From Phascolomyces articulosus (Eukaryota > Mucoromycota > Mucoromycetes > Mucorales > Lichtheimiaceae), in the NCBI GenBank assembly GCA_025677815.1, contig JAIXMP010000053.1, positions 62,001-126,000 of the forward strand: DNA of 64,000 nt. Direction: 5' to 3'. Both the position numbers and the translations under genes were made by a program. The notes beneath the pieces are model-generated. The model saw nothing but the letters and a program-made list of their open reading frames with translations. It was not told the DNA's origin and did not search any database. Within the stretch, counting starts at the first letter, position 1; each line of letters starts with the position of its first letter. This document shows, one piece after another, positions 35,174 through 46,133 of this stretch.

Positions 35174-35629
35174 AGATAAAGAGGAAACGAATGATACTAT
35201 TGGAAAAATTGCAAGAGAGTATACAGTGGTGGTGGATTTAAAGGTAGTAAATACGTGTTCTTTTAAGGATTTTTTGTCAAATGAAGGATAGTGCTGGAAG
35301 TGATAAATAGAAAACGAAAAATAAAACTGTTGTGTTTTAACCAAAGAAAAGAAGAAAAACAAAGTAAGGCTTATAGCCTAAATATACTTTTTTCTTGCTG
35401 AAACGTTCATAGATAATCACAAATGCATCCTGTAAATATACAAAGAGTAATAATTGTTTATATGCAGACGATTTAGAAAAGAAAAGAGTATTTACTGTTC
35501 TTTACTTTTTTTTTTTTTTTTTCGTCAAATCGACTTAGATAATATGAATTTTTTTAATCATGTCGTTGAATGCTTGATTTACTTCTTGCTGAACGACTAT
35601 GAAGTAAGTTTATAAACTTATAGTTGATT

Positions 35630-35667
<38 letters not shown>

Positions 35668-37261
35668 AGCTCCATTTCATCTGCACGTCTTTATGCAATA
35701 CAGAAACACAATTACACAAAACAATAACATTCTAAGCCCAAACTCTAAAACCGCCCAAAAGGAAACATTACCACTCTAGATTTGATGCTTCTTAAGAGTT
35801 CATACCATAATTCATCCAATAAACTTTTGTGGACGTTAATATAAAGGCAACATCTTGTGCTGGGTATTTGTATTTTTTTTTCAATTTAAATAAGGGGAAA
35901 AGAGAAGGCTCAATAAAGTGGAAAACATTTGGTGCAGCAGTTATGCAATAGACAAAAGATATTGTTATTTGTGGGCATCTTACTCGAGGATTTTTATACT
36001 TTTTAAATGCAGTGTTGTCAAAACACTGAAAATGGGCCATGATAATCCTGTCCGTTGTCTAAACCCAATAACGAAGCCAATTCAATAAAGAGCATAATGA
36101 GAATATGACCTTTGTTGCAAGAGTCTTTCTTATTCTATGTTAGACTTAGATATAAATAATGGATATGCTCACTCAGCTATTAGAAAGCAAAATGAAAAGA
36201 GACTTTTTTGTATTATGACATAATATGAATAAAAAAAACAATACGTTGATGCTTAAAGAACACGTGTCGACCACAGCGACATTAGATAAATATATAAGTT
36301 TTACTACTACCTGACAACAAGTATATTTTTCTGGTAGTTCTTATGTGAATTAAGTTTGCTGCAGTGTAGGAGGACACCACTATCACATATGCTGCTCCTT
36401 TAGAATATAATAAATGTCTTAAATTATAAACCGACCATTACATCCGGAAGTAGAGCCGCATTGTTGCTGCTATTATCTAAATGTAAATGATGCAATATCA
36501 TTGTTCATAAACGCGTTTTTCTTCGAAAATTCTATATTATGTCACAATTTCAAAGGAGTTTTCATATTGTCTAGAGTCTATAATAAGTGATGAGTTACTA
36601 CGCATATATATATTTCTTCTTCTCTTTATAAAAAATATCTATAAGCTTAGGTTTTGGCACTGACCTTTACCCAATGGTGCATCATCTCTTTAAGTAATTA
36701 TACACTATTAAAAACGTTTGATCTGTTGATGATGACCAGTTTATTCAGATGAGGATAATCTTTTATTTATGGACAATGATGATGATGATGAAGCATGAAT
36801 TTTACCAGGCAACATGATTATTGATGTAGAACTGGTATACATTCCACCCGACTAATGAATTTTTTGAAAGATTCAGGTAAGTGCTCTCTATTTTTCTTTT
36901 TCTCTGTCACTTATCATAACCAATGGCAATGATTTATTAACTTTGATGACATCCCATGTGATGATGTTGATACATATTTCATAACTTAAAGAACAATGAT
37001 GAGAAAAAAAAAGAAAAAAAAAAGATAAATTGGTTTATTTTATATTTGTAAAATGGAAGACAGTGGCTATTTGTATACAACGGAAGTAAGACGCCTTGGT
37101 AATGGTGGAGTTGCTGTAGTTTACTCGTTTTTCTACGTAATTCAAAAGAAACAATATAGACATAGGAGGTGCATTTACAATTTGAGAAGATTGAATATGC
37201 TGTACAAAAAGAAAAGTAATGATAAAATATGTGAAAAAAAAACGGATGGGGCATATAGATA
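35174..37261 (-). repeat. HET-unit 5' flank, copy 4
   Basis: Full-length counterpart of 3576-5727, including CAGTGTTGTCAAAACACTGA, the GATGATGATGATGA run and TTGGTTTATTTTATATTTG. It contains a 31-A tract at 35635-35665. No gene seen. Confidence 0.75.
35635..35665. repeat. Poly-A tract (31 bases)
   Basis: Uninterrupted A run in the 5' flank of HET gene 3, absent from the corresponding place in copies 1-3. Confidence 0.9.
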
Positions 37262-37380
37262 GATAGTAAGAGACTGCATAGTACTGGTGTGATAAGGAAT
37301 CGATGAGAAGGATAGATTGAGCAACTAATATGAGAGCTGCTACTAGGAAGGGAAGGAGTTCTATATGAGCTTGTGTTAAT
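37262..37380 (+). repeat. Unit right-end segment, copy B
   Basis: Same ~110-bp segment as 32281-32400 (AGTACTGGT...GATAAGGAAT, AGCTGCTACTAGGAAGGGAA), here directly inside the right terminal inverted repeat. Confidence 0.65.
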
Positions 37381-37413
37381 ATTTTTCATAAATTAGGATA
37401 TCGTTATATCGAA

Positions 37414-37437
37414 TATCGTTATAGCGAGCGGATACAG
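37414..37437 (-). repeat. Right terminal inverted repeat of HET element
   Basis: Reads TATCGTTATAGCGAGCGG then ATACAG on the plus strand, followed by TA at 37438-37439. Reverse complement matches 28661-28684 with two differences. Confidence 0.8.
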
Positions 37438-37576
37438 TAAGAAAAGAGTCATATGTGCTATATTTATATATAGAAACCAATAAAAAATGAGCTCTTATAC
37501 ATTACGTACTATTATTTATTATATGAACAAAATACAAAAGTAGGTCGAAAAAACAAAAAAAAAATCGCTGCATTTT

Positions 37577-38642
37577 TTATAATGGTAAACCAAGACCAAA
37601 GATATTGGTTCTTGACCAACCCGTTTCACATTCTGGACATACAATCGTTCTTCCACTGAATTGACCATCAGCACAATGCCGATGGAAGCGTACTTCACAG
37701 TTTTGTAATTCACAACGTTCACCCATGGTCACAATATCATGACACATTTTACAATGTTTGATCACATCCCCATATTGTTCATTTAAATAACCTTGTAATT
37801 CCATGATACCTCGAGTATCAATACAATAGGATGATCCATCGGGTGTAGGACAGATCCACTGGTCATCATTCAATCGATCGATTAACGTTTGTGTTTCTTT
37901 TTGTGTTAATGGGGGTTTCATGGTTTGACCAAGTCGGATCGCTACCATAGATCCAATCGCATATTTATCATCATCAGCCATCACAATCGTCTCAATCTAA
38001 GTTTTTTTTTTGTCATGTACCCAGTGTCAATGATCACTTTACTTTTATATATATTAATAGATAGATAGACGTTGGTATTACCATTTGACGGAAATAGGTG
38101 ATTTCATTGGGTGTATACTTGGTTGCAATTTGTGCTAATTCATCTTCTTTTGTGTTGACCTTTTTTGACACAGAAAAAAAACATTATTAGGACTCATATC
38201 ATATATACATATATTTCTATCCCTCCATTTCTCTTTGACAAAAAAAAAGAGAATATAAATTACTAAACCAATAAAACTAGATCCATTAGTTTCATCACGC
38301 GTTATCCGTAATGAAAGAGAGATCTCACTTATTTCATGATTAATGACGGAAATAAATTCATTAAATTCAACATGTTCACCTATTTTTTTAAAAGAATAAC
38401 CAAAAAAACAAAAGATTCATGTAAGCAATGGGTCGTGTTTTTTCGTATTGAAAAAAAAAGTATGGAAGAGTAAATGTACAATTTATCAAATCGCATATTT
38501 TAAAATACAAATTTTGTGCTTCTCCTTCCGTTAAAATTCGATGGGATAACATGGATTGAAGAAAAAGTCGATGACTATCGTTATATTCTGAAGGATTAAT
38601 GTCATTGGAAGTTGAGCTATTAATGGTAAAACCCGTTGCCAT
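37577..38642 (-). CDS. Nse1-like SMC5/6 complex RING subunit
   Basis: Four exons: 38480-38642, 38264-38379, 38082-38159, 37577-37996. They sum to 777 nt (258 aa), normal for fungal Nse1. The N-terminal winged-helix part has HRLFLQSMLSHRILTEGEA and NEITYFRQMIETIV. The C-terminus is a variant RING: CKMCHDIVTMGERCELQNC, FHRHCA and VCPEC. Nse1 works with Nse3 and Nse4 in the SMC5/6 complex for DNA repair and chromosome stability. The first donor (GTACAT) is weak; frame and homology support it. Its 3' end is 137 bp from the edge of the HET element, and its start is 157 bp from the divergent Dbp7 gene. Confidence 0.87.
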
Positions 38643-38799
38643 AGTGTCGTATATATTGTATTTTATATAGGTGCGTATTAAAAAAAAGGTTCCCAGAATT
38701 TAAATAAGGGGGGAGGAGGAGTGACAGCATAAAATTTTTCTTTTTTTGGGTACAAACTTTTTCTTTTATTGTTTCAACCAAATCGAGATCCTAAAAACC
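38643..38799. promoter_or_regulatory. Bidirectional promoter, Nse1-like / Dbp7
   Basis: 157 bp between divergent start codons. It includes a GGGGGGAGGAGGAG tract and AAAATTTTTC at about 38731-38741, resembling the yeast ribosomal-RNA-processing element (AAAAWTTTT), which would fit a ribosome-biogenesis gene. Motif function here is inference. Confidence 0.45.
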
Positions 38800-41478
38800 A
38801 TGGCAGACGACGATGGCATGCTAATCAACTTTAGCAAACCTAAACCAGCAACAAAGTCAACAGGTATTGCGTTTCGTAGAAAGAAACCTGCGTCTACGTC
38901 TACACCTATTGTACCCAAACAAGCACCTACGATCAAGAAACCTATTGGTACTACGATCACAAAAACAACAACAACGCCTGTTGCAGTAACAACAACGACA
39001 CATAATAGTGAATCCGCCCTTGGATCCAATGCTGATCCAACGTCCAAACAATCAACAGCGACACAAAAAATGGTTCATGGAAAAAACCAAGTCCTTTCGT
39101 CCATTTTCACCTCGAATCCAGAATTTCGACAACCTCTCGCCAAAAACATGAAAAGAAAAACCAATGATATTCCAAGCAATGCTCCCGTCGCTGATAATAC
39201 CACATTTATGGGTTTAGGTATTGATCCTGATCTCTGTCAAGGGTTAGAATCCAAACTTGGCGTTCAAGTCCCTACCAATGTCCAACGGAAAGCGATCCCT
39301 ACATTATTAGGTCCTTCACGTACTGTTCGCGATGCCACGATCCCCGATCACGATGTCGATGTTGTCGTTCAAGCCGAAACAGGTTCCGGTAAAACCTTGA
39401 CCTATTTACTTCCTGTCGTCAATCGTCTAGTTGCTGCATCCACCATTACGGACGAATATCCTGGATTTGGTGACCGTGCCATTGGTACAGTCGCTATTGT
39501 CTTGACGCCTACACGTGAATTAGCCCAACAAGTGCATCAAGTTCTTGGAAAACTCGTCAATGTCCCACGCTCTCCAGACGTCAAACGATTACATTGGATT
39601 GTCCCTGGCTTATTGATTGGTGGTGAAAACAAAAACAAGGAAAAGGCACGATTAAGAAAGGGTGTGACGATTTTGGTGAGCACGCCAGGACGATTATTGG
39701 ATCATTTGGAAAATACAAAGAGTTTTGATGTTCGACAATTACGTTGGTTAATTTTGGATGAAGCAGATCGATTATTGGATCTTGGATTTGAAGAAACATT
39801 GACAAAAATTATTAAATTATTAAATGAACGGACTGTCGCAGATCCCAAATACCGTGCTCTTTTACAACAACATGCGTTTTGGCCTGCGAAACGACAAAAT
39901 GTCTTATGTTCGGCTACATTAAGAGATGATGTTCAACATTTGGCGGGTGTGGCATTGGATCGACCTGTCTTTGTCAGTGGCAATGCTATCAAGGAGTCTA
40001 TCGATGGTGATGTCAAAGGGGAAGAGGAGGATCACCTTGTGGAGAAATATGCTACACCAAATCAGCTTAAACAAACTTACACCATTACACCCGCCAAACT
40101 CCGATTAGTCACATTAACCGCCATGATCCGATCTTGTTTTTGGGATGTTCAGCGAAGAAAATCAAAAAATAGCAAGATTATTGTATTTTTATCATGTTGT
40201 GATTCCGTGGATTTTCATTATACATTATTTGGTCATGCGGGTAATCAAGAGGACGAAGAAGGTGAAGAAGAGGGTGAAGAGGAAAATACATCGGATCAAG
40301 ATGGTGAAGATAAAATCATGCATAATGCGTTGAACAAAATTATGGGTAACAAGAACAAGAAGAAACCACAACAACAACGAATGGATCAAGACGATGAAGA
40401 TGATAAAAAATTGGATCCTGGTTACCTCATGAGTCATTTACTGAATGACATGCCCATTTACAAACTTCATGGTGATATGGATCAAAAATCACGTACGAAG
40501 TCTTATCAACTTTTTAGCAAATCCTCCTCCGGTGTCTTACTCTGTACAGATGTTGCTGCTCGTGGTTTGGATATGCCTGATGTGGATCGTATTATTCAAT
40601 ATGATCCTCCCACGGATTTAAAAGATTATGTTCATCGTGTGGGTCGTACTGCACGTCTGGGAAAAGCAGGTAGCGCAGCCTTGTTTTTATTACCCAGTGA
40701 AATGGAATACGTGGATATTTTGAAAGCACAAGATTTATTCCCAGAATCTGTCTCTGTGGAAACCGTTTTATCCACATTGACACCCAAACAAGATTATCAT
40801 ACACCTGCACAAATCCTTCAAAACAAAATGGAACAATTTATTTTACAGAATGAAGATGTAAGTTCTTTGATAATAATATTAATAATAGTCGTAGGTGGAC
40901 TTAGAAAATGGGGAAAGGAATTTGTTGTTGTTGTTGTTGGAAATAGGAGCGAATTAAGAGGCGAAAAAAAAAGACTGTTGAAAAAAGAGGAGATTTGGGT
41001 AGTAGTAAGAGGAGTGCCAAAGAGGAGTGAGAACGTACACACACAGGAGGATAAAAAAAACTGTTACCTTTTGTTGGTTTCGTTGAGAACAAAAGGGTGA
41101 TGTTTTTATTCATGATGATTTTTTTTTTTGCAGAATGTCCTGTTGGCGCGCAAAGCTTATTGGTCCAGCATGCGTGCTTATGCAACACATACTGCTGCAG
41201 AAAAACATATTTTCCATGTTAGGAAACTTCATTTGGGTCATATGGCAAAGTCATTTGGATTACGTGAAGCACCATCGAATTTACAAGAAGCAAGTAAAGC
41301 CAAAAAGAAAAAAGAAGCCAAACAAGAAAGAATGCCTGGTAAAGTCAATAAGAAATTGAATCCAATGAAGAAACGAACCTATGATCAAGCAGATGAATTT
41401 GCTATTACAAGTGCTGCTAGTTTACCATCAGGTCCAACGACACGACAAAGGAATAAAAAGAAAAGAAAAACGACCTAA
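38800..41478 (+). CDS. DEAD-box RNA helicase Dbp7/DDX31
   Basis: Exon 38800-40857, intron 40858-41133, exon 41134-41478: 2,403 nt, 800 aa. The start [11 protein letters not shown] is preferred over upstream ATGs. Helicase motifs in order: Q-motif [22 protein letters not shown] (I), PTRELAQQ (Ia), TPGRLLDHL (Ib), DEAD (II), CSAT (III), DVAARGLD (V) and [10 protein letters not shown] (VI). An acidic D/E-rich insert of ~60 aa sits between motifs IV and V. Spliced exon 2 supplies the Dbp7-specific C-terminus ([25 protein letters not shown]) and a basic tail. Dbp7/DDX31 acts in early 60S ribosomal subunit assembly in the nucleolus. Confidence 0.93.
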
Positions 41479-42166
41479 GAAAATTGATGGATACCCTGCT
41501 ACTCTTCTATTTTTTTTTCGTTCCTTCCTCCAAATTTAACCTAGTACTTACTTATATGCATACATAATAATCATACATATACGTTCACTAACTCTAACTC
41601 TCTCTCTCTTAATTCCCATACTCACATCACACACATACACTTTCATCACACATTACATTACATAACATACATATTTGCACATGTACATATTTATAATCGT
41701 TAAAATTAGATCATTGCATAAAGTTGAAAGGATAAAAAAAAGTTTGATTATGATTGTTTTTGCTTCTTGCACGATTTTTTTTTTTGTTCTTTTTGCTTAG
41801 CACAAAAAAAAACTTTAAAAAAAAGAGTAAATACAGCATATTAAGAATAATAATAATAAAAAAGAAAGGAGGTTATCACCATGAAAGAGAAGGGGAATAA
41901 TAATAAAGATAAAAGAAGAGGAGAAGTAGAGAGGAGTAAAATAGTAAAAAGAAGAGTAGAGAGGGGAGAATAATAATAGTAAACTATGTTCATCATTTTT
42001 TTTTGTGAGTGTGCTTGTTTGAAAAATGGTATATTATATGATACATTGGGAATGTTTGGTAAAAAAAGGGGGTTAAAGAAGAAGGGAAAAGGGGAAGAAG
42101 TGGAAGAGGAGGAGGAGATGATGATGAAGAAGAAGAAAAAGTTTTTATTTATTATTATTTCAAATA
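41479..42166. other. Intergenic between convergent genes
   Basis: 3' regions of Dbp7 (+) and the FHA-RING gene (-). Strongly purine-biased on the plus strand in 41850-42150 (AAAGAAGAGGAG tracts). Open frames here are low-complexity and not credible. Confidence 0.5.
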
Positions 42167-44258
42167 TCAATTGGATTCATTCATGGTAACGGGGCGAGAT
42201 AATTCATGATTCGAACAAGTGGCTTCTTCTACAATATCCGCTAAATGAACTGCAGGTGGGTTACTACTGGATTGTGCTGATAGCGTACGAGTCAGTAAAC
42301 CCGCAGATGGATGAGGCGGACTTGATGATGGTGAAGCACACGATGATGACGAAGGAGATGGTCCAGCTGCCTGCGGCCGATCATCAGATTCATCTTCTTC
42401 ATTCTCCGAATCATCTCGTCGCCAAAGGTTCGGATAGGATAATGGTCTTATCGAAGACCTTCGTTTATTTTGATGTTGTGAATGATGTTGATGATGTTGT
42501 GCCTTTTTTTCAGAAGATGAAAATGCCATTTTTAATTTATCAACAAAATTTGTTGCTGTATGACGACGCTGGTTATGTTGTTCTGAATTTCGACGAGAAT
42601 TAGGTGTCGTTGTACTTGTTTGAATTGATTCCATCATGGCACGAGTCTGTTGTTCTTGATATTGACCTGTTTTTATATATATATATATATATATATTAAT
42701 ATATAAACTTCAAATGTGAATAAGGCTTATTCTCCATAATATGATTTTATACCACTTTTATCATTCTTCGAACCAGATGAAAATCATTCCTTCTCCCCTT
42801 TCTCAATTCTTTTTTTTTCTCTCTCTCCAATCCAATCCATCCTATCCTCCTCCCCCTCCTTTTTTTTTTCTAATAATCAAATAAAGCGTATATCTTTTTT
42901 TTTCTTTACCTGATGGCGACGACGGGTTTGACAGGATTCCCGACAGGTTTGAGGGTGAAAGCACAAGGGTGGTATCCAAGGGGTCCGGTGAATGATGTGA
43001 TGATGATGTGGATTGTTGTGGTTGTGGAGGTTGTGAAGGATGATGGTGTTGTTCTTGTTCTTGCTGTTGTGAAGAAACTCCTAACTCTTGTTGATCTTCC
43101 ATATCTATATCATTATCATGAACCATTTGATCTTGTTCTGAAGTTGTAGTGGTTATATTATTATTATCATGAACAACAACAGTCCCTGTTCTTGTATTTG
43201 ATGTATTCGTTGTTGTAGCAGTAGTAGCAACAGGTTGCTGTTGTTGAGATGGATTTTCGGTAATTGAACAAGATGTAGGTTCTTCCACACTTGCTTCCAA
43301 ATCAGAATAAGTACGACATAAAGGACACTGAAAGCCAGGATAGCTTTCCAAAAGGGGTCGTATGCATTTAAAGTGATAGCTATGGCAGCAAGGGGCCACG
43401 AATAATGCTTGGAAAGGAGCCATGGCGTAGAGACAAATGCAACATTCATCCACGGTAGAATTATCATGTCCGTGAACATCTTGTTCCTCCTTCTTTACAA
43501 ATTGTGTAAATGCTGAAGAATTGATCAATGGTTGAGGTCGACGATTTAATTCAAATCTCATTTTGACGGCTCTATACATTTCTTCTACGCCACCTTGATA
43601 ATCTACACCTAATTGGATAATATCACCATCATGGATTTCTACAGGTCGACTTTCTTGATTGGCAGCACTTAGACGACCATGATTGACAAATGTACCAGAA
43701 GATGATTTGGTATCTCTTATATAAAGCTATATAGAAAAAATAAAAATAAAAAAATCATGTGTTTAGTTGGAAAGTAACACAAAAAGAAACAAAAGACACA
43801 ATCGTGTAACCTATCACGAAAATGAAGAAAAAAGTCCCTTTTTTTCACTTCTTTACCTTGCCATCGTCAGCATCAACCCATATTTCACAATGAGTTCGAG
43901 AAACAACTTTACTTTTGAAAGAAAGATGATTTGTTGTAATAGATCGATCTGTAAATCGTCCTATTTTGACAACTGTTCCACCTTTGAGTTCACGATCTAC
44001 AATATCAAAGATCAGACTCCGTCGTGGATTATCAATACTTGGAACAATACGGACTTGCATGGAAACATTGCTTTCATTATTAGTGTTGGGTTGAACTGAT
44101 TCGGATGATTTCGATTGTCGACGACCTAGTAGAGAAGCTGCATTCAAAGAACGTCGAAAAGAAGATGATGAGGTTGCTGTAGGTGCAGATGATTCTACAC
44201 TGGTAGTATGGTGTTCAGGATATTGTGATGCCACTGCAAGGCAAATAAAATCAGCCAT
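42167..44258 (-). CDS. Dma-type FHA-RING E3 ubiquitin ligase
   Basis: Three exons: 43857-44258, 42910-43726, 42167-42666, summing to 1,719 nt (572 aa). A FHA domain spans residues ~75-185 (VVKIGRFTD, VVSRTHCEIW, then LYIRDTKSSSGTFVN created by splicing). A RING domain follows at ~220-265 (CCICLYAMAPF, CCHSYHFKCI, QCPLC). This FHA-RING order is that of yeast Dma1/Dma2 and human RNF8/CHFR relatives, which tie ubiquitination to phospho-signals in spindle checkpoint and septin control. The C-terminus is Q/H/S-rich. The start is uncertain: MADFICLAVAS overlaps a strong acceptor (TTTTATTTGCCTTGCAG), so an upstream exon may exist. Confidence 0.88.
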
Positions 44259-45559
44259 CAAGAAAATATAAGGATATATAGAATAATGATATAATAAAGG
44301 GAATATTCAAGAAAAAAAAAAAGGGGAAAAATGTTTTCTTTCTTTTATATGAATATATGAAAAAAAAAGAGACAACAAGTAAAGAGAGAAAAAGAAGAAA
44401 GAAAGAAAGAAGAGGAAGAAGAAGTAGAAGAAGGCTTGAGTTGTTTTGTATTTGTGTGTGTGAAGAAGAGTTATAATTGTTGAGATTTTGTAAAAAATGA
44501 TATGTTATTAAAAATTGACGGGGATTGGAAAACAAGCATACACAAACACACACAACATTTCATCCTGCCAAGTATACTCACACCATTAATTCATATAGAC
44601 ATGTTCCCTCCTCTCCCCCAACAACAATAACAACAGCCCGTCACCCCCTTCCACTTCTTATTATTCTCCCAAATCAGGCTAATGTGCCAGAGGAGATGGG
44701 TTTTGGGGGACAAGAATATGATATATTCAAGAATAATAAGAGAGGAGAAAGCTTTTTTGGGGGGGAGAGGAAGAGAGAAAGAGAGAGATAGGTTTGTTAC
44801 TGAATGTAGCAAACAGTGAGAGTGTGTGAATATATGCGTGTGTGATGATGATGATGATGTTGATTTATTTAATGATGATGAGGCAGTAATAATTATTTGA
44901 GGCGGTGCGTTTATTTGGGTTCTCATATAAAATACGTCACAGATAGGCTCACGCGATTCAATCCCGTTGTGGTACCACCCGTCAACAAAAGGGGAATTTA
45001 CACATTCACATTGAAAAGGTTGTACTAAAACAACAAGTTGCTTTGGTGTGTGAATCTCTAATATATGATTTGTGCGAAGAAGAGAAAAAAAAAAGTTGAT
45101 TTCCATCTATTAATTCACACACACAATCATGACTGACTGACTGGCTGACTGGATGATAAGCTTCGTGCTCTCCTTTTGAATACTCTTATTGCTATTGTTG
45201 TTGTGTTGCCTAATAATAATAATAATAATAATATTACTCCTCTTTTCTACCACTCACGTATCGTTCTATAGATTTTTCAAGACAATAATAATAGTAAAAA
45301 CTGTTCCCCTTTCTTTTATGATTGTCAACTAACAACCGTCTTGTTTATTATTAGTATAATAATAATAATAATTATATAAATATATATTTGAACCAATGAG
45401 CCCCTGTTTATTATTTATTAGTAAAGAAAAAATATATATATATATGGATTTTTGCTCATATATAGATTTATATATAGATAGATACAAGCTTCCTCATCAT
45501 CGCATCTCTTTAATAAGGTGTAAAAAAGCATCCTACTATTTTTATAATAATCAAATCAC

Positions 45560-45645
45560 AGCTGCAAAAATCGGCTGATGAAACCCCATTCCCCTCCCAA
45601 TTTTGGGAGTCACCCGATTTCTCACTTTTCGGATCAGCAGGGCTG
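45560..45645 (+). other. Structured GC-richer island, possible ncRNA
   Basis: In an AT-rich desert this segment has a hairpin CTCCCAA-TT-TTGGGAG (45594-45609) enclosed by AAATCGG (45568-45574) and CCGATTT (45614-45620). An alternative pairing is GCTGAT with ATCAGC (45574-45579 with 45633-45638). TGATGAA and CTGA occur at C-box/D-box-like spacing, but without the expected terminal stem. I do not assign an RNA family. Confidence 0.25.
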
Positions 45646-46094
45646 AGACAGACATATAGTTATTAGTTATAATAGTTATAATTACCTTTTTATTTGGTCG
45701 TCAAATAAATAAATAAAAAGAGATGCAAGGAGGATATGCATGAGGGTGGCGTCAATCAACATGAAATCATCATCGTTTATTTTTACTCTTTTATTTATTT
45801 ATTTATTTTTATTCTTCATTGTTGATTATTTGATAAATCATTCTTAATATAAGTGGCGTACACTTTTTTGTAGCTGTAGTCGTTACTTGTAAAAGAGGAG
45901 TACGAGAAAAGATCTTCGAATTTGGTTGATCCGGGGTCATTTTGATTTATGATTTATGATTTTCTTGGCTTTTTTTTTAAACAGATGATCCTATCCATAT
46001 TCAATAAGATAAAAAAAAAAGAATCTCTGTTATTTAGGATATGTATCGGATTTGCGTCATAAATAGTCTATCGAATGCGTGGTACGTAAAGTTT

Positions 46095-46096
<2 letters not shown>

Positions 46097-46133
<37 letters not shown>
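46097..46133. repeat. (AAT)n microsatellite
   Basis: About twelve uninterrupted AAT/ATA triplets in the gene desert. Confidence 0.9.

Larger units (their letters stand above)
28661..37437. mobile_element. 8.8-kb TIR-bounded element carrying two HET genes
   Basis: Bounded by 24-bp inverted repeats that differ at two positions (28661-28684, 37414-37437). Each is flanked by TA, as expected for target duplication by Tc1/mariner/pogo-type transposases. Subterminal sequence is rich in TCGTTATATCGAAT-type motifs common in such elements. Inside are two HET genes, their flanks and a captured-looking exon. No transposase frame is visible, so it would be non-autonomous. It sits between the 3' ends of the convergent Mpe1 and Nse1 genes. 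Confidence 0.7.

Noticed and set aside
35084..35362. 93-codon N-terminal extension of HET gene 3
   Set aside because: It crosses the conserved 5'UTR intron, is F/S-rich, and has no counterpart in the other two HET proteins, all of which start at MYI(T/A)YETAQY.
44930..45000. Possible tRNA in a GC-richer patch
   Set aside because: The GATTCAATCCCG stretch suggests a T-arm, but no matching acceptor or anticodon arms can be drawn on either strand.
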